Origin: Hyphomicrobiales bacterium
Lineage (GTDB): Bacteria; Pseudomonadota; Alphaproteobacteria; Rhizobiales; GCA-2746425
Direction: 5' to 3'
DNA: 5,273 nt
Assembly: GCA_002746425.1 (NCBI GenBank)
Contig: NVXB01000017.1
Location: forward strand, 5,897 to 11,169
The translations under genes were made by a program, and so were the position numbers. Below, piece by piece: positions 1-5,273 of this stretch. The notes under the pieces were generated by a model. The model searched no databases. It was not told the origin of the DNA and worked only from the letters and a program-made list of their open reading frames with translations. Position 1 is the first letter of the stretch. Each line of letters opens with the position of its first letter.

Positions 1-993
1 TTCGCCCATCATCGCCTTGGTTTCGCCCAGCAGGCAGCTATAGCCATCGCGCGCGGTTTCGCGCAGCAAGGGAACATCGATTTCGGTAATTTGGTAACCC
101 GCATCAACCAGCGCATCGCGCGCAGTATCAAGCGCCAGTTCTACCGCCGGGTGCAAATCAAACTCAAAAGTGTTTTTGGTAAAGGCCACCTGCAAAGGCT
201 TTTCATGGCGCGGCGTGTTGAGCGGATCAATGAGCGGCAACGGCACTTGAAACGGGTCATGTGGATCATAGCCAATCAACGCTTCCAGCCCAAGGCGCAC
301 ATCTTTGACTTCGCGGGCAATGACGCCCTGCACCGACATTTGCTGCGCCAAAATTCCGCGCTCGGCACCGGCAGATGGGTTGTAGGCTGGCACACGCCCC
401 AGTCCCGGCTTTACTGTTGTTGCGCCGGTGGCAGCGGCGGGAAAGCGCAAAGAGCCGCCAATATCATTACCGTGACCCAGCGCGCCCATGCCCGACATAA
501 CGGCAGATGATGCGCCGCCGGACGAGCCGCCGGGAGATGCCCAATCATTCCACGGGTTCATGGTGCGGCCATGCAATGGGTTGTCGGTGGTGGCGCGAAA
601 GGAGAATTCCGGCGTGTTGGTGCGGCCGATGATAATTGCGCCCGCCTTTTTGAGATTGCACACAATTGGCGCGTCATCCGGCGCGATGATGTTCTTGAAC
701 GCCTCAACACCGTTGGGCGTGGCGCGTCCGGCCTGATCGACATTTTCCTTGATGGTGACGGGCACACCGTGCAGCGGCCCAATCGGCCCCGATTGGCGAA
801 AAATACGGTCGTGTTGTTGCGCCGTTTTCAGCGCCTCTTCACTCAAATCATCAACGATGGCGTTGAGGTGCCCATTTTTGGCGCGCATGCGGGCGACAAC
901 ATCCTCAATAACATCCGTTGCCGTGGCTGAGCCGCTGTTTATGGCTTCCACAATGTCGCAGGCGCTTTGTTGCCAATAGGGGCGAGATGTCAC
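1..993 (-). CDS. Amidase-signature family hydrolase, N-terminal 331 residues (runs off the left edge)
   Basis: Hydrolyses a carboxylic amide (R-CO-NH2 or a related amide); the substrate cannot be read from sequence. The frame stays open from a GTG at 993 down to base 1. The amidase-signature Ser-cisSer-Lys triad is visible: Lys82 in VTIKENVD, the cis-Ser Ser157 in SPGGSSGGAS, and the nucleophile Ser181 in GNDIGGSLRFPAA. The 24-residue spacing from Ser157 to Ser181 is that of the family. Family members usually have about 450-500 residues, so roughly the last third is missing because of the window edge, not a mutation. The start is GTG because a GGAG lies 5 bases upstream; the next in-frame ATG is codon 36, inside the conserved N-terminal helix region. 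No signal peptide is seen, so it is probably cytoplasmic. It diverges from the nucleoside hydrolase. It could be GatA-like, but no gatC or gatB lies alongside, so a stand-alone amidase is likelier. Confidence 0.93.
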   Translation of the reverse strand, partial: MTSRPYWQQSACDIVEAINSGSATATDVIEDVVARMRAKNGHLNAIVDDLSEEALKTAQQHDRIFRQSGPIGPLHGVPVTIKENVDQAGRATPNGVEAFKNIIAPDDAPIVCNLKKAGAIIIGRTNTPEFSFRATTDNPLHGRTMNPWNDWASPGGSSGGASSAVMSGMGALGHGNDIGGSLRFPAAATGATTVKPGLGRVPAYNPSAGAERGILAQQMSVQGVIAREVKDVRLGLEALIGYDPHDPFQVPLPLIDPLNTPRHEKPLQVAFTKNTFEFDLHPAVELALDTARDALVDAGYQITEIDVPLLRETARDGYSCLLGETKAMMGE

Positions 994-998
994 GCTGT

Positions 999-1002
999 CT
1001 CC
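999..1002 (-). promoter_or_regulatory. Ribosome binding site that supports the GTG start of the amidase
   Basis: The minus strand reads TTGGAGACAGC directly before GTG. GGAG is a good Shine-Dalgarno core with a 5-base spacer. It decides the start, because no ATG lies nearby in this frame. Confidence 0.6.
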
Positions 1003-1081
1003 AATTTGTTTCGGCTTGCAATTACTGAGGATGCACAACAATCTTGGCGCAGGCAACCGTAGAATCACAAAGGCCAAAAAT

Positions 1082-2011
1082 ATGCCAATACCCATTATAA
1101 TGGATTGCGATCCGGGGATTGACGATGCGTTTTCGCTCGCCATGGCCATTGCCAGCGATGAGCTGGATATTCTTGGCATTACAACCAGCTATGGCAATGT
1201 CGGGCTGGAGCATACCACCAACAATACGCTGCGCGTGCTGGATTGGCTGGGCGATAAAACGCCGGTTTACAAAGGCATAGACCGCGCGCTTTTGGGCCCG
1301 GTGGTTGATGCGTCGGAGTATCACGGCGCAACGGGCATGGAAGCGCCGGAAATTGGGCCACCAACCAGCGTGGCGCAATCTCAAAACGCTGTGATGTTTA
1401 TGATTGAAACGCTGATGGCCACGCGCCAAAAAATCACGCTGGTGGCCTCTGGCCCGCTCACCAACATCGCCATGGCTTTGCGGCTGGAGCCTAGAATTGC
1501 GCAGCATATTGAGCGCATTGTTTTCATGGGTGGTTCCACCGATTATGGCAATGATAGCCCTGCGGCCGAGTTCAATATGCTATGCGACCCCTATGCCGGG
1601 CAAATCGTGCTGGATGCGGATATTCCAAAGATTATGTTCGGGCTGAATGTGACCCATCAGGTTATTGCCACGGCGGAGGAAGTGCAGCGCCTACGCGATT
1701 TGGGCAATGATTGCGGGCGTGTCTTCGCCGATATGGCCGTGTATTTTGAGACCGTCTATAAAGAGACCTATGGCTTTGGCGGCTCTGCCCTGCATGACCC
1801 CTGCACCATTGCCTGGTTGCTAGCCCCGGAATTGTTTGAAACACGCGACATGCGGGTGGATGTGGAAACCACAGAAGGCCTGAGCTTTGGCCGCACTGTG
1901 CATGATATCTGGAATATTGCCAAAAAGCCGGTTCATACCAGCGTGGCACTAAAGGCCGATGCTGATGGCTTTTTTGAGCTGTTGCGGTCTTTGCTCATCA
2001 AGCTGCGCTAA
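1082..2011 (+). CDS. Inosine/uridine-preferring nucleoside hydrolase (IUNH family), 309 aa
   Basis: Cleaves the N-glycosidic bond of ribonucleosides to free base and ribose in nucleoside salvage; which nucleoside is preferred cannot be told here. The N-terminal Ca2+/ribose-binding Asp cluster is at residues 8-16 (DCDPGIDDA: D8, D10, D14, D15). A His-Gly motif at 81-82 (YHGATG) matches the substrate-loop His of the bacterial enzymes. ASGPLTNIA at 122-130 is the Ca2+/ribose strand, MGG is at 149-151, EFN at 163-165 and DP at 169-170. HDP at 238-240 holds the catalytic-type His238 and Ca2+ ligand Asp239. The length is normal for the family (about 310). I start at ATG 1082: the Asp cluster then sits at residue 8 as in relatives, and AAAGG lies 8 bases upstream. 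In-frame starts at 1016 (TTG) and 1031 (ATG) would add non-conserved residues. No signal peptide, so probably cytoplasmic. It converges with the L,D-transpeptidase gene. Confidence 0.95.
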   Translation: MPIPIIMDCDPGIDDAFSLAMAIASDELDILGITTSYGNVGLEHTTNNTLRVLDWLGDKTPVYKGIDRALLGPVVDASEYHGATGMEAPEIGPPTSVAQSQNAVMFMIETLMATRQKITLVASGPLTNIAMALRLEPRIAQHIERIVFMGGSTDYGNDSPAAEFNMLCDPYAGQIVLDADIPKIMFGLNVTHQVIATAEEVQRLRDLGNDCGRVFADMAVYFETVYKETYGFGGSALHDPCTIAWLLAPELFETRDMRVDVETTEGLSFGRTVHDIWNIAKKPVHTSVALKADADGFFELLRSLLIKLR

Positions 2012-2012
2012 C

Positions 2013-2048
2013 AAAACGGCAGCGGATGGACACACCACACCCGCTGCC
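2013..2048 (-). terminator. Intrinsic terminator of the minus-strand gene set
   Basis: GGCAGCGG (2018-2025) and CCGCTGCC (2041-2048) form a perfect 8-bp stem around a 15-base loop. On the minus strand the stem is followed at once by GTTTTGTT, the T-rich tract expected of an intrinsic terminator, 12 bases past the L,D-transpeptidase stop codon. On the plus strand the stem is followed by AATCTTGATG, which is a weak tail, so termination of the nucleoside hydrolase transcript here is possible but less supported. The T-tract overlaps the end of the hydrolase gene. Confidence 0.7.
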
Positions 2049-2059
2049 AATCTTGATGG

Positions 2060-2629
2060 CTAGATTACATAAACCCGCGCACCAATTTTGATACGTTCAT
2101 ACAAATCTTCCACATGGGCGTTGATCATGCGGATACACCCGCTGGAAACATTGGTGCCGATGGACCATGGCTCTGTCGTGCCATGAATGCGGAACATGGT
2201 GTCCCGGCCATCGCGGTAGAGATACAAAGCGCGCGCGCCGAGCGGATTGTTGATGCCGCCCTTTAGCCCACCAGCATATTTGGTGTAGCGTTTTGGATCA
2301 CGGCGGATCATATTTGCCGTGGGTGTCCAGCGCGGCCATTTGGCTTTGCGGCCAATTTTAGCGGAACCATTAAAGGCAAGACCTGCCCGGCCCAAGCCAA
2401 CGCCATAACGCCGTGCCTTGCCGCGTTTTGTTACCAGATAGAGATAGTGCTTACTCGGGTCGATCAAAATACTGCCAACCGGGTGATGTGTTCTCAAGCG
2501 CACATTTTTGGGTATGAATTTGCGTGCAACCTTGAAATTTTTGCGGCTGGCTGCAAGGCTAGAGGCAGACGTAACCGTCGTGAGTGCTAGGGCTGAAATG
2601 CCGAGCAAAAAGCTTCTTCTTGAAAGCAT
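2060..2629 (-). CDS. L,D-transpeptidase, YkuD/ErfK family, Tat-exported, 189 aa
   Basis: A periplasmic cysteine transpeptidase that forms 3-3 peptidoglycan cross-links or attaches proteins to peptidoglycan; which of these is not readable here. Residues 3-9 (SRRSFLL) form a twin-arginine motif, followed by a hydrophobic stretch and an Ala-rich likely cleavage site near residues 24-28. The catalytic domain covers about residues 45-189. Its motif runs from HG at 149-150 to SSGCIRM at 162-168, with nucleophile Cys165, His149 and Arg167 in place. I start at ATG 2629, which puts the RR motif at residues 4-5. The TTG at 2668 would place 13 non-conserved residues before the signal. The Shine-Dalgarno is weak (a GGA 8 bases upstream). 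Short proteins of this type with the INNPLGARALYL segment (126-137) are common and often multi-copy in Hyphomicrobiales. It is last in the minus-strand run, 73 bp after the small protein gene, so it may be co-transcribed or have its own promoter. Confidence 0.94.
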   Translation of the reverse strand: MLSRRSFLLGISALALTTVTSASSLAASRKNFKVARKFIPKNVRLRTHHPVGSILIDPSKHYLYLVTKRGKARRYGVGLGRAGLAFNGSAKIGRKAKWPRWTPTANMIRRDPKRYTKYAGGLKGGINNPLGARALYLYRDGRDTMFRIHGTTEPWSIGTNVSSGCIRMINAHVEDLYERIKIGARVYVI

Positions 2630-2702
2630 TGTTTTAGTCCATTTTTCTGTTTGCAATGGGCAACGCAAAGCGCTGCTGGAATCTAAAATTCATCGATTGC
2701 AA

Positions 2703-3053
2703 TCAGGAAATGGGTGGTCTCAATTGTCGCGATTTAGGCGAGGATGGCGGCAGGTTTGACTGCAGGCCAATTGGAATATGGGCGGTGTTGTGAAACTCAA
2801 TATGGTTTTCAGCTTTGGTGTAGGCGCAGTCCGAAGAGCTGCAAGGCGCAGCGCCCGCGCTGCCCATCAATGCATCATCGCCCATGCAACATCGGCGCGA
2901 AAGTGTCATCGGCTTCTGCGTTGCGGTGGGTTCGTCTGATTGGAGAGTTTCAAAGGCGGCAGCACTAAAACCTTCAAAGGTCGCTGCTTGCAGCACACCG
3001 CCAAAGTTCAGAACAAAAAGCAATAAAACAAAAATGCTGAAAAACCGTCTCAT
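2703..3053 (-). CDS. Small exported Cys/His-containing protein, function unknown, 116 aa
   Basis: I do not recognise this family. Residues 1-24 look like a Sec signal peptide: RR at 2-3, a strongly hydrophobic core at 4-18, and an LQAA end near residue 24. The mature part (about 92 residues) contains a Cys-Cys-Met at 55-57, Cys71 and Cys76 (PCSSSDC), and His84, His88 and His92 spaced four apart (HIEFHNTAH). The C-terminal tail (about 99-116) is rich in Pro, Ser and basic residues and looks disordered. Four Cys, three His and several Met in an exported protein next to a copper oxidase and a cytochrome suggest metal binding, but this is inference; disulfides are an alternative. The start ATG has no clear Shine-Dalgarno. 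It lies 69 bp after the cytochrome c stop and 73 bp before the L,D-transpeptidase. Coding is supported by the well-formed signal peptide and the position within a same-strand run, not by homology. Confidence 0.7.
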   Translation of the reverse strand: MRRFFSIFVLLLFVLNFGGVLQAATFEGFSAAAFETLQSDEPTATQKPMTLSRRCCMGDDALMGSAGAAPCSSSDCAYTKAENHIEFHNTAHIPIGLQSNLPPSSPKSRQLRPPIS

Positions 3054-3071
3054 AACAAAGCGGTAACGGAG

Positions 3072-3103
3072 TTTGCTAGCAAAATCTAATCACCAATTTG
3101 TGA
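3072..3103. promoter_or_regulatory. Two adjacent palindromes in the gap upstream of the small exported protein
   Basis: TTTGCTAGCAAA (3072-3083) is a perfect 12-bp palindrome. TCACCAATTTGTGA (3090-3103) is a 14-bp palindrome with one mismatched position pair. Both lie in the 69-bp gap between the cytochrome c stop and the start of the 116-aa protein, with centres about 19 bp apart, roughly two helical turns. They could be an operator for a dimeric regulator or may arise by chance in AT-rich spacer. I could not place a convincing -35/-10 pair here. Confidence 0.25.
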
Positions 3104-3122
3104 ATACCGATTCCAGATATGC

Positions 3123-3611
3123 CTAACCTTTCCCTGCCGCATTCATCTGGTTATGCCTTTCACGAATTTCCGCAGGCCATTGTGCCTTTATGTACGACAG
3201 CACCGCAATGATCTCCTCATCCTTGAGAACAGCTTCAAACATGGGCATAGCCGATTCAAATCCTTCAAGTTTAAGGTAGGCCGCCGTACCCAACTTGGTA
3301 ACTCCAAACAACACTTCATCGCTATGGTGCCAAGTATGCCCGCGTTGATCATGCGGTGGCGCGGGCATTTTACCATCCGCGTCCGGGCTTTGCCAATTTG
3401 GCTGCCCCTCTAGGTCGGCACCATGGCAAGACGCGCAGTATTCGGCATATATAACAGCGCCCTTTTTAACCATTGCAGTGTTAGCTGGCTCAAGCTTAAT
3501 CTCGAATGGCCGCTCGCCAAAAAAGTACAGATTTCCACCAGCAATAAAAATAGCCACCAAGGCAGCCAACACCCCAATGACAATTGGGAATTTGAACAAT
3601 TTCTGTTTCAA
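3123..3611 (-). CDS. Membrane-anchored mono-heme cytochrome c (class I), 162 aa
   Basis: An electron carrier facing the periplasm. Residues about 8-31 form one hydrophobic segment, read as an uncleaved N-terminal anchor or signal. The single heme site is CASCH at 59-63, followed by GADLEGQP as in class I cytochromes c. The distal Met ligand is probably Met122 in AMPMF (Met124 is the alternative), followed by the typical C-terminal helix with LKDEEIIAVLSYIKAQWP at 129-146. The start is TTG at 3611: AGGAA lies 8 bases upstream and the frame is closed by a stop further up. The first internal ATG (codon 47) would remove the anchor. It follows the multicopper oxidase by 37 bp, so it is very probably co-transcribed and may be its electron donor or acceptor. 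The partner assignment is inference; the heme protein identity is firm. Confidence 0.93.
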   Translation of the reverse strand: MKQKLFKFPIVIGVLAALVAIFIAGGNLYFFGERPFEIKLEPANTAMVKKGAVIYAEYCASCHGADLEGQPNWQSPDADGKMPAPPHDQRGHTWHHSDEVLFGVTKLGTAAYLKLEGFESAMPMFEAVLKDEEIIAVLSYIKAQWPAEIRERHNQMNAAGKG

Positions 3612-3618
3612 TTTTTGG

Positions 3619-3623
3619 TTCCT
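3619..3623 (-). promoter_or_regulatory. Ribosome binding site that decides the TTG start of cytochrome c
   Basis: The minus strand reads AGGAACCAAAAA and then TTG, with an 8-base gap after AGGA. The multicopper oxidase gene ahead has the same AGGA core and the same 8-base gap before its ATG, which supports the TTG as the true start. Confidence 0.6.
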
Positions 3624-3648
3624 GATCCGGCGCGATGCGCAACCGCGC

Positions 3649-5061
3649 CTATATTACTTCAAACCAAGTATTCATGCCTGCTGCCGCATGTTCCAGCATA
3701 TGACAATGGAGCAGCCATTTGCCCGGATTATCTGCGACAAAAGCCACGCGCGTGGTTTGCTTGATGCCAACCAGAAACGTGTCGCGCCACGGCTTACCTT
3801 CATCCACATCGCTGCCCACTCGCTCTATAATGCGAAAATGATGGCCGTGGGTGTGCATGGCATGCATGAATGCCGTATCATTCAGCGTTTCCAGAATGAT
3901 TGTCTCGCCGCGTTTGGCCTGAAACAACGGTTCATCGGCCAGATTAGCGACGCCATTCAGCGCCCAAACCTGCCCGGTATCGCGAAAACGGCTGCCTTCC
4001 AGCACCTCGCCCTTATAGACGATATCGCCCATTTGGCCCATCGCACCGCCCGTCATGTGAATGCGAACGGTACGGGCATTCTCAACATCTGGCTCTGGCA
4101 AATTATTGGAGGACAACACCGGAATTGCGCCAAGCTTGCTGCCCTTGTCGATGATTTTAAAACCGGCAAAGGGATAACCATCACCACCGGTCATTTCCTT
4201 AAGGGCAAAATCCTCGCCAGCCTTAGGCACCACCAGCAAATCCACCCGCTGGGCTGGCGCGAGCAGCAAGGGCGCATAGGACAGGGTGATGGGTTCTGGC
4301 AGGGCCTGCCCGTCAAAAGCCAAAATTTTGGCACCAAAATCATTGGGGTCCAGCTCCAGCACACGAGAATTGGCCGCGTTGATAAGGCGCAGGCGATAGG
4401 CCTCATTGGCGTTGAGGCTGAAATTTGGCAGGCTTTTGCCGTTAATCGTCAGCCAATTGCCCAGCCGCCCGCCATGGCTCCAATCCATCATCGATCCAAG
4501 GCTTTCGGTGTCCAGCGCGCCCTCGCGGGTTAAGCGCCAGTCATCCAGCACGAGGGTTAAATCATGTTCTGCATCAAAATTATCTTCGTTTTCCTCTACA
4601 ATCAAAGCGCCATAGAGGCCGCGCGCTACCTGATTCCAGCTGCGGTGGTGGGCATGAAACCAATAGGTGCCCGCATCTGGCACGACAAAATCATACTCAA
4701 AAGTCTCGCCGGGCTGTGCTGGTTCTTGCGTGAGGCCTGATACGCCATCCATGGCATTGTCGATGCGAATGCCATGCCAGTGAATGCTGGTTGGCTCGGG
4801 CAAGTTGTTGATCAGGCGCACTTTTACTCGCTCGCCGCGTTTGACGCGAATTTCGGGGCCGGGTGTTTGGCCATTATAGGTCCATAAATCCGATGCGGGC
4901 GCATCCGCATTATAAAGCTTTTGGCTGGCGGGCATGGCCGTGAATTCAATAAAGCCGTCCGCCGCTTTGGCTACGGAGAGCTGAAACGGCAAGGGCAGTA
5001 GCGTAGCTGCGCCCATTACACTTAAAGATGAAGTTAGGAAATGACGCCGGTTGAGAAGCAT
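3649..5061 (-). CDS. Tat-exported multicopper oxidase, three-cupredoxin laccase-like type, 470 aa
   Basis: Oxidises a substrate (a metal ion such as Cu(I), or phenolics) at a type 1 copper and reduces O2 to water at a trinuclear copper cluster in the periplasm. Residues 4-9 (NRRHFL) are a twin-arginine motif, with a hydrophobic stretch and a likely cleavage site near AKA (31-33). All four copper motifs are intact: HWH at 94-96, HAHH at 136-139, HAMHTHGHHF at 400-409, and HCHMLEHAAAGM at 452-463. Cys453 is the type 1 copper Cys and Met463 its likely axial ligand. Three cupredoxin domains fit the length. There is no long Met-rich insert like that of CueO, only a small cluster (Met336, 341, 344). 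The ATG at 5061 has AGGAA 8 bases upstream. It lies 86 bp after a cytochrome c'-like gene and 37 bp before the anchored cytochrome c. A role in copper tolerance is the most likely, but the substrate is not shown by sequence; calling it CopA or CueO would go too far. Confidence 0.96.
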   Translation of the reverse strand: MLLNRRHFLTSSLSVMGAATLLPLPFQLSVAKAADGFIEFTAMPASQKLYNADAPASDLWTYNGQTPGPEIRVKRGERVKVRLINNLPEPTSIHWHGIRIDNAMDGVSGLTQEPAQPGETFEYDFVVPDAGTYWFHAHHRSWNQVARGLYGALIVEENEDNFDAEHDLTLVLDDWRLTREGALDTESLGSMMDWSHGGRLGNWLTINGKSLPNFSLNANEAYRLRLINAANSRVLELDPNDFGAKILAFDGQALPEPITLSYAPLLLAPAQRVDLLVVPKAGEDFALKEMTGGDGYPFAGFKIIDKGSKLGAIPVLSSNNLPEPDVENARTVRIHMTGGAMGQMGDIVYKGEVLEGSRFRDTGQVWALNGVANLADEPLFQAKRGETIILETLNDTAFMHAMHTHGHHFRIIERVGSDVDEGKPWRDTFLVGIKQTTRVAFVADNPGKWLLHCHMLEHAAAGMNTWFEVI

Positions 5062-5097
5062 TTGGCTGTTCCTGTTTTGTCAGAATAAAATCTCGTC

Positions 5098-5126
5098 TGC
5101 CCGCCCAAAACATGTCTGGACGGGCA
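5098..5126 (-). other. Hairpin between the cytochrome c'-like gene and the multicopper oxidase gene
   Basis: Arms 5098-5106 and 5118-5126 pair over 9 bp around an 11-base loop. The one non-Watson-Crick pair (5104 with 5120) is a G-U wobble in minus-strand RNA but a C-A mismatch in plus-strand RNA, so the structure belongs to the minus transcript. No T-run follows directly; a TTTTATT comes about 7 bases later. It may be a partial terminator or an RNA-processing or stabilising stem that sets the ratio of the two products. Confidence 0.45.
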
Positions 5127-5147
5127 ACACTAAGGCACGTTTACAGG

Positions 5148-5273
5148 CTAGTTTTTCTCAAGCCGAAACTGACTGTGACAAGCAGAACAGGTCTGTGCCA
5201 TCATTTTGAACAGATTTTTAGGTGGCATCAGCGCCAGATGATCAGCACTCATCATAGGAGAGCCACCCTTCAT
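5148..5273 (-). CDS. C-terminal 41 residues of a class II (cytochrome c'-like) c-type cytochrome
   Basis: Only the 3' end of the gene is inside the window; the frame is open to the right edge and ends in TAG at 5148-5150. The fragment holds a heme-binding CSACH followed by SQFRLEKN and the stop, so the heme motif lies 8 residues from the C-terminus. That placement, on the last helix of a four-helix bundle, is the hallmark of class II cytochromes (c' and c-556) and is unlike class I, where CxxCH is near the N-terminus. The visible part is also rich in Met (6 in the first 25 residues). The first in-window codon, ATG at 5271-5273, could be an internal Met; a 41-residue cytochrome is not plausible. 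It is upstream of the multicopper oxidase on the same strand. It could be c' or c-556; the axial ligands are outside the window. Confidence 0.82.
   Translation of the reverse strand: MKGGSPMMSADHLALMPPKNLFKMMAQTCSACHSQFRLEKN

Noticed and set aside
91..979. Several plus-strand open frames of 76-139 codons and one minus-strand frame opposite or within the amidase gene
   Set aside because: All overlap an amidase frame with an intact catalytic triad and a good ribosome binding site; their translations are low-complexity shadows.
1016..1081. Longer N-terminus of the nucleoside hydrolase (TTG at 1016 or ATG at 1031)
   Set aside because: Family proteins begin just before the DCDPG motif. The ATG at 1031 has GAGG directly against it with no spacer, while 1082 has a properly spaced AAAGG.
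994..1081. Sigma-70 promoter in the divergent gap (TTGCAA at 1016-1021 as a -35)
   Set aside because: No acceptable -10 hexamer lies 16-18 bases downstream, so I do not call it.
1022..1507. Minus-strand frame of 161 codons opposite the nucleoside hydrolase
   Set aside because: It overlaps conserved nucleoside hydrolase coding sequence and has no recognisable features. The same applies to the frames at 1179-1364 and 1662-1949.
2630..2668. TTG start at 2668 for the L,D-transpeptidase
   Set aside because: It would put 13 extra residues before the twin-arginine signal; ATG 2629 gives a standard Tat N-terminus.
2508..3066. Plus-strand frames of 60-83 codons opposite the L,D-transpeptidase 5' end and the small exported protein
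   Set aside because: The opposite strand has a clear Tat signal and a clear Sec signal in same-direction genes; the plus-strand frames look like shadows.
3478..4533. Long open frame (351 codons) on the plus strand opposite the multicopper oxidase and the start of cytochrome c
   Set aside because: It is antisense to genes with intact copper and heme motifs, and its translation shows no domain, signal or plausible composition. It is a shadow of codon bias on the other strand.
5148..5273. A complete 41-aa small heme protein starting at the ATG at 5271-5273
   Set aside because: The window ends exactly at that codon and the fragment matches the C-terminal helix of class II cytochromes, so it is the end of a longer gene.

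Overview
The window looks like a piece of an alphaproteobacterial chromosome, most likely Hyphomicrobiales-like. The grounds are moderate: mid-range GC, two Tat signal peptides, an L,D-transpeptidase of the short type that is heavily duplicated in rhizobia and relatives, and a class II c-type cytochrome. No rRNA or other marker gene is present, so the assignment is an inference. I see no mobile element, CRISPR array, tRNA or rRNA.

Layout. (1) Bases 1-993, minus strand: the first 331 codons of an amidase-signature hydrolase whose C-terminus lies beyond base 1. (2) Bases 1082-2011, plus strand: a complete inosine/uridine-type nucleoside hydrolase, diverging from the amidase across an 88-bp gap. 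(3) Bases 2012-2059: a short convergent gap with a hairpin followed, on the minus strand, by a T-rich run. It should end the long minus-strand gene set. (4) Bases 2060-5273, minus strand, in transcription order (right to left): the 3' end of a cytochrome c'-like gene, a Tat-exported multicopper oxidase, a membrane-anchored mono-heme cytochrome c (TTG start), a small exported Cys/His-containing protein of unknown function, and a Tat-type L,D-transpeptidase. Gaps in this run are 86, 37, 69 and 73 bp, so it may be one operon, or two if a promoter lies in the gap upstream of the small protein.

How the genes may work together. The right-hand set encodes only cell-envelope proteins. A periplasmic copper oxidase between two c-type cytochromes suggests periplasmic metal (copper) oxidation or detoxification with electron exchange between oxidase and cytochromes. 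The small Cys/His protein may belong to the same metal response. The L,D-transpeptidase cross-links or modifies peptidoglycan and may only share the transcript. The left-hand divergent pair (amidase and nucleoside hydrolase) looks like cytoplasmic catabolism or salvage of amides and nucleosides, and has no visible link to the metal set.

Most of the window is ordinary, recognisable gene content. The least explained parts are the small Cys/His protein with the palindromes ahead of it, and the functional logic of the cytochrome-oxidase-cytochrome grouping.
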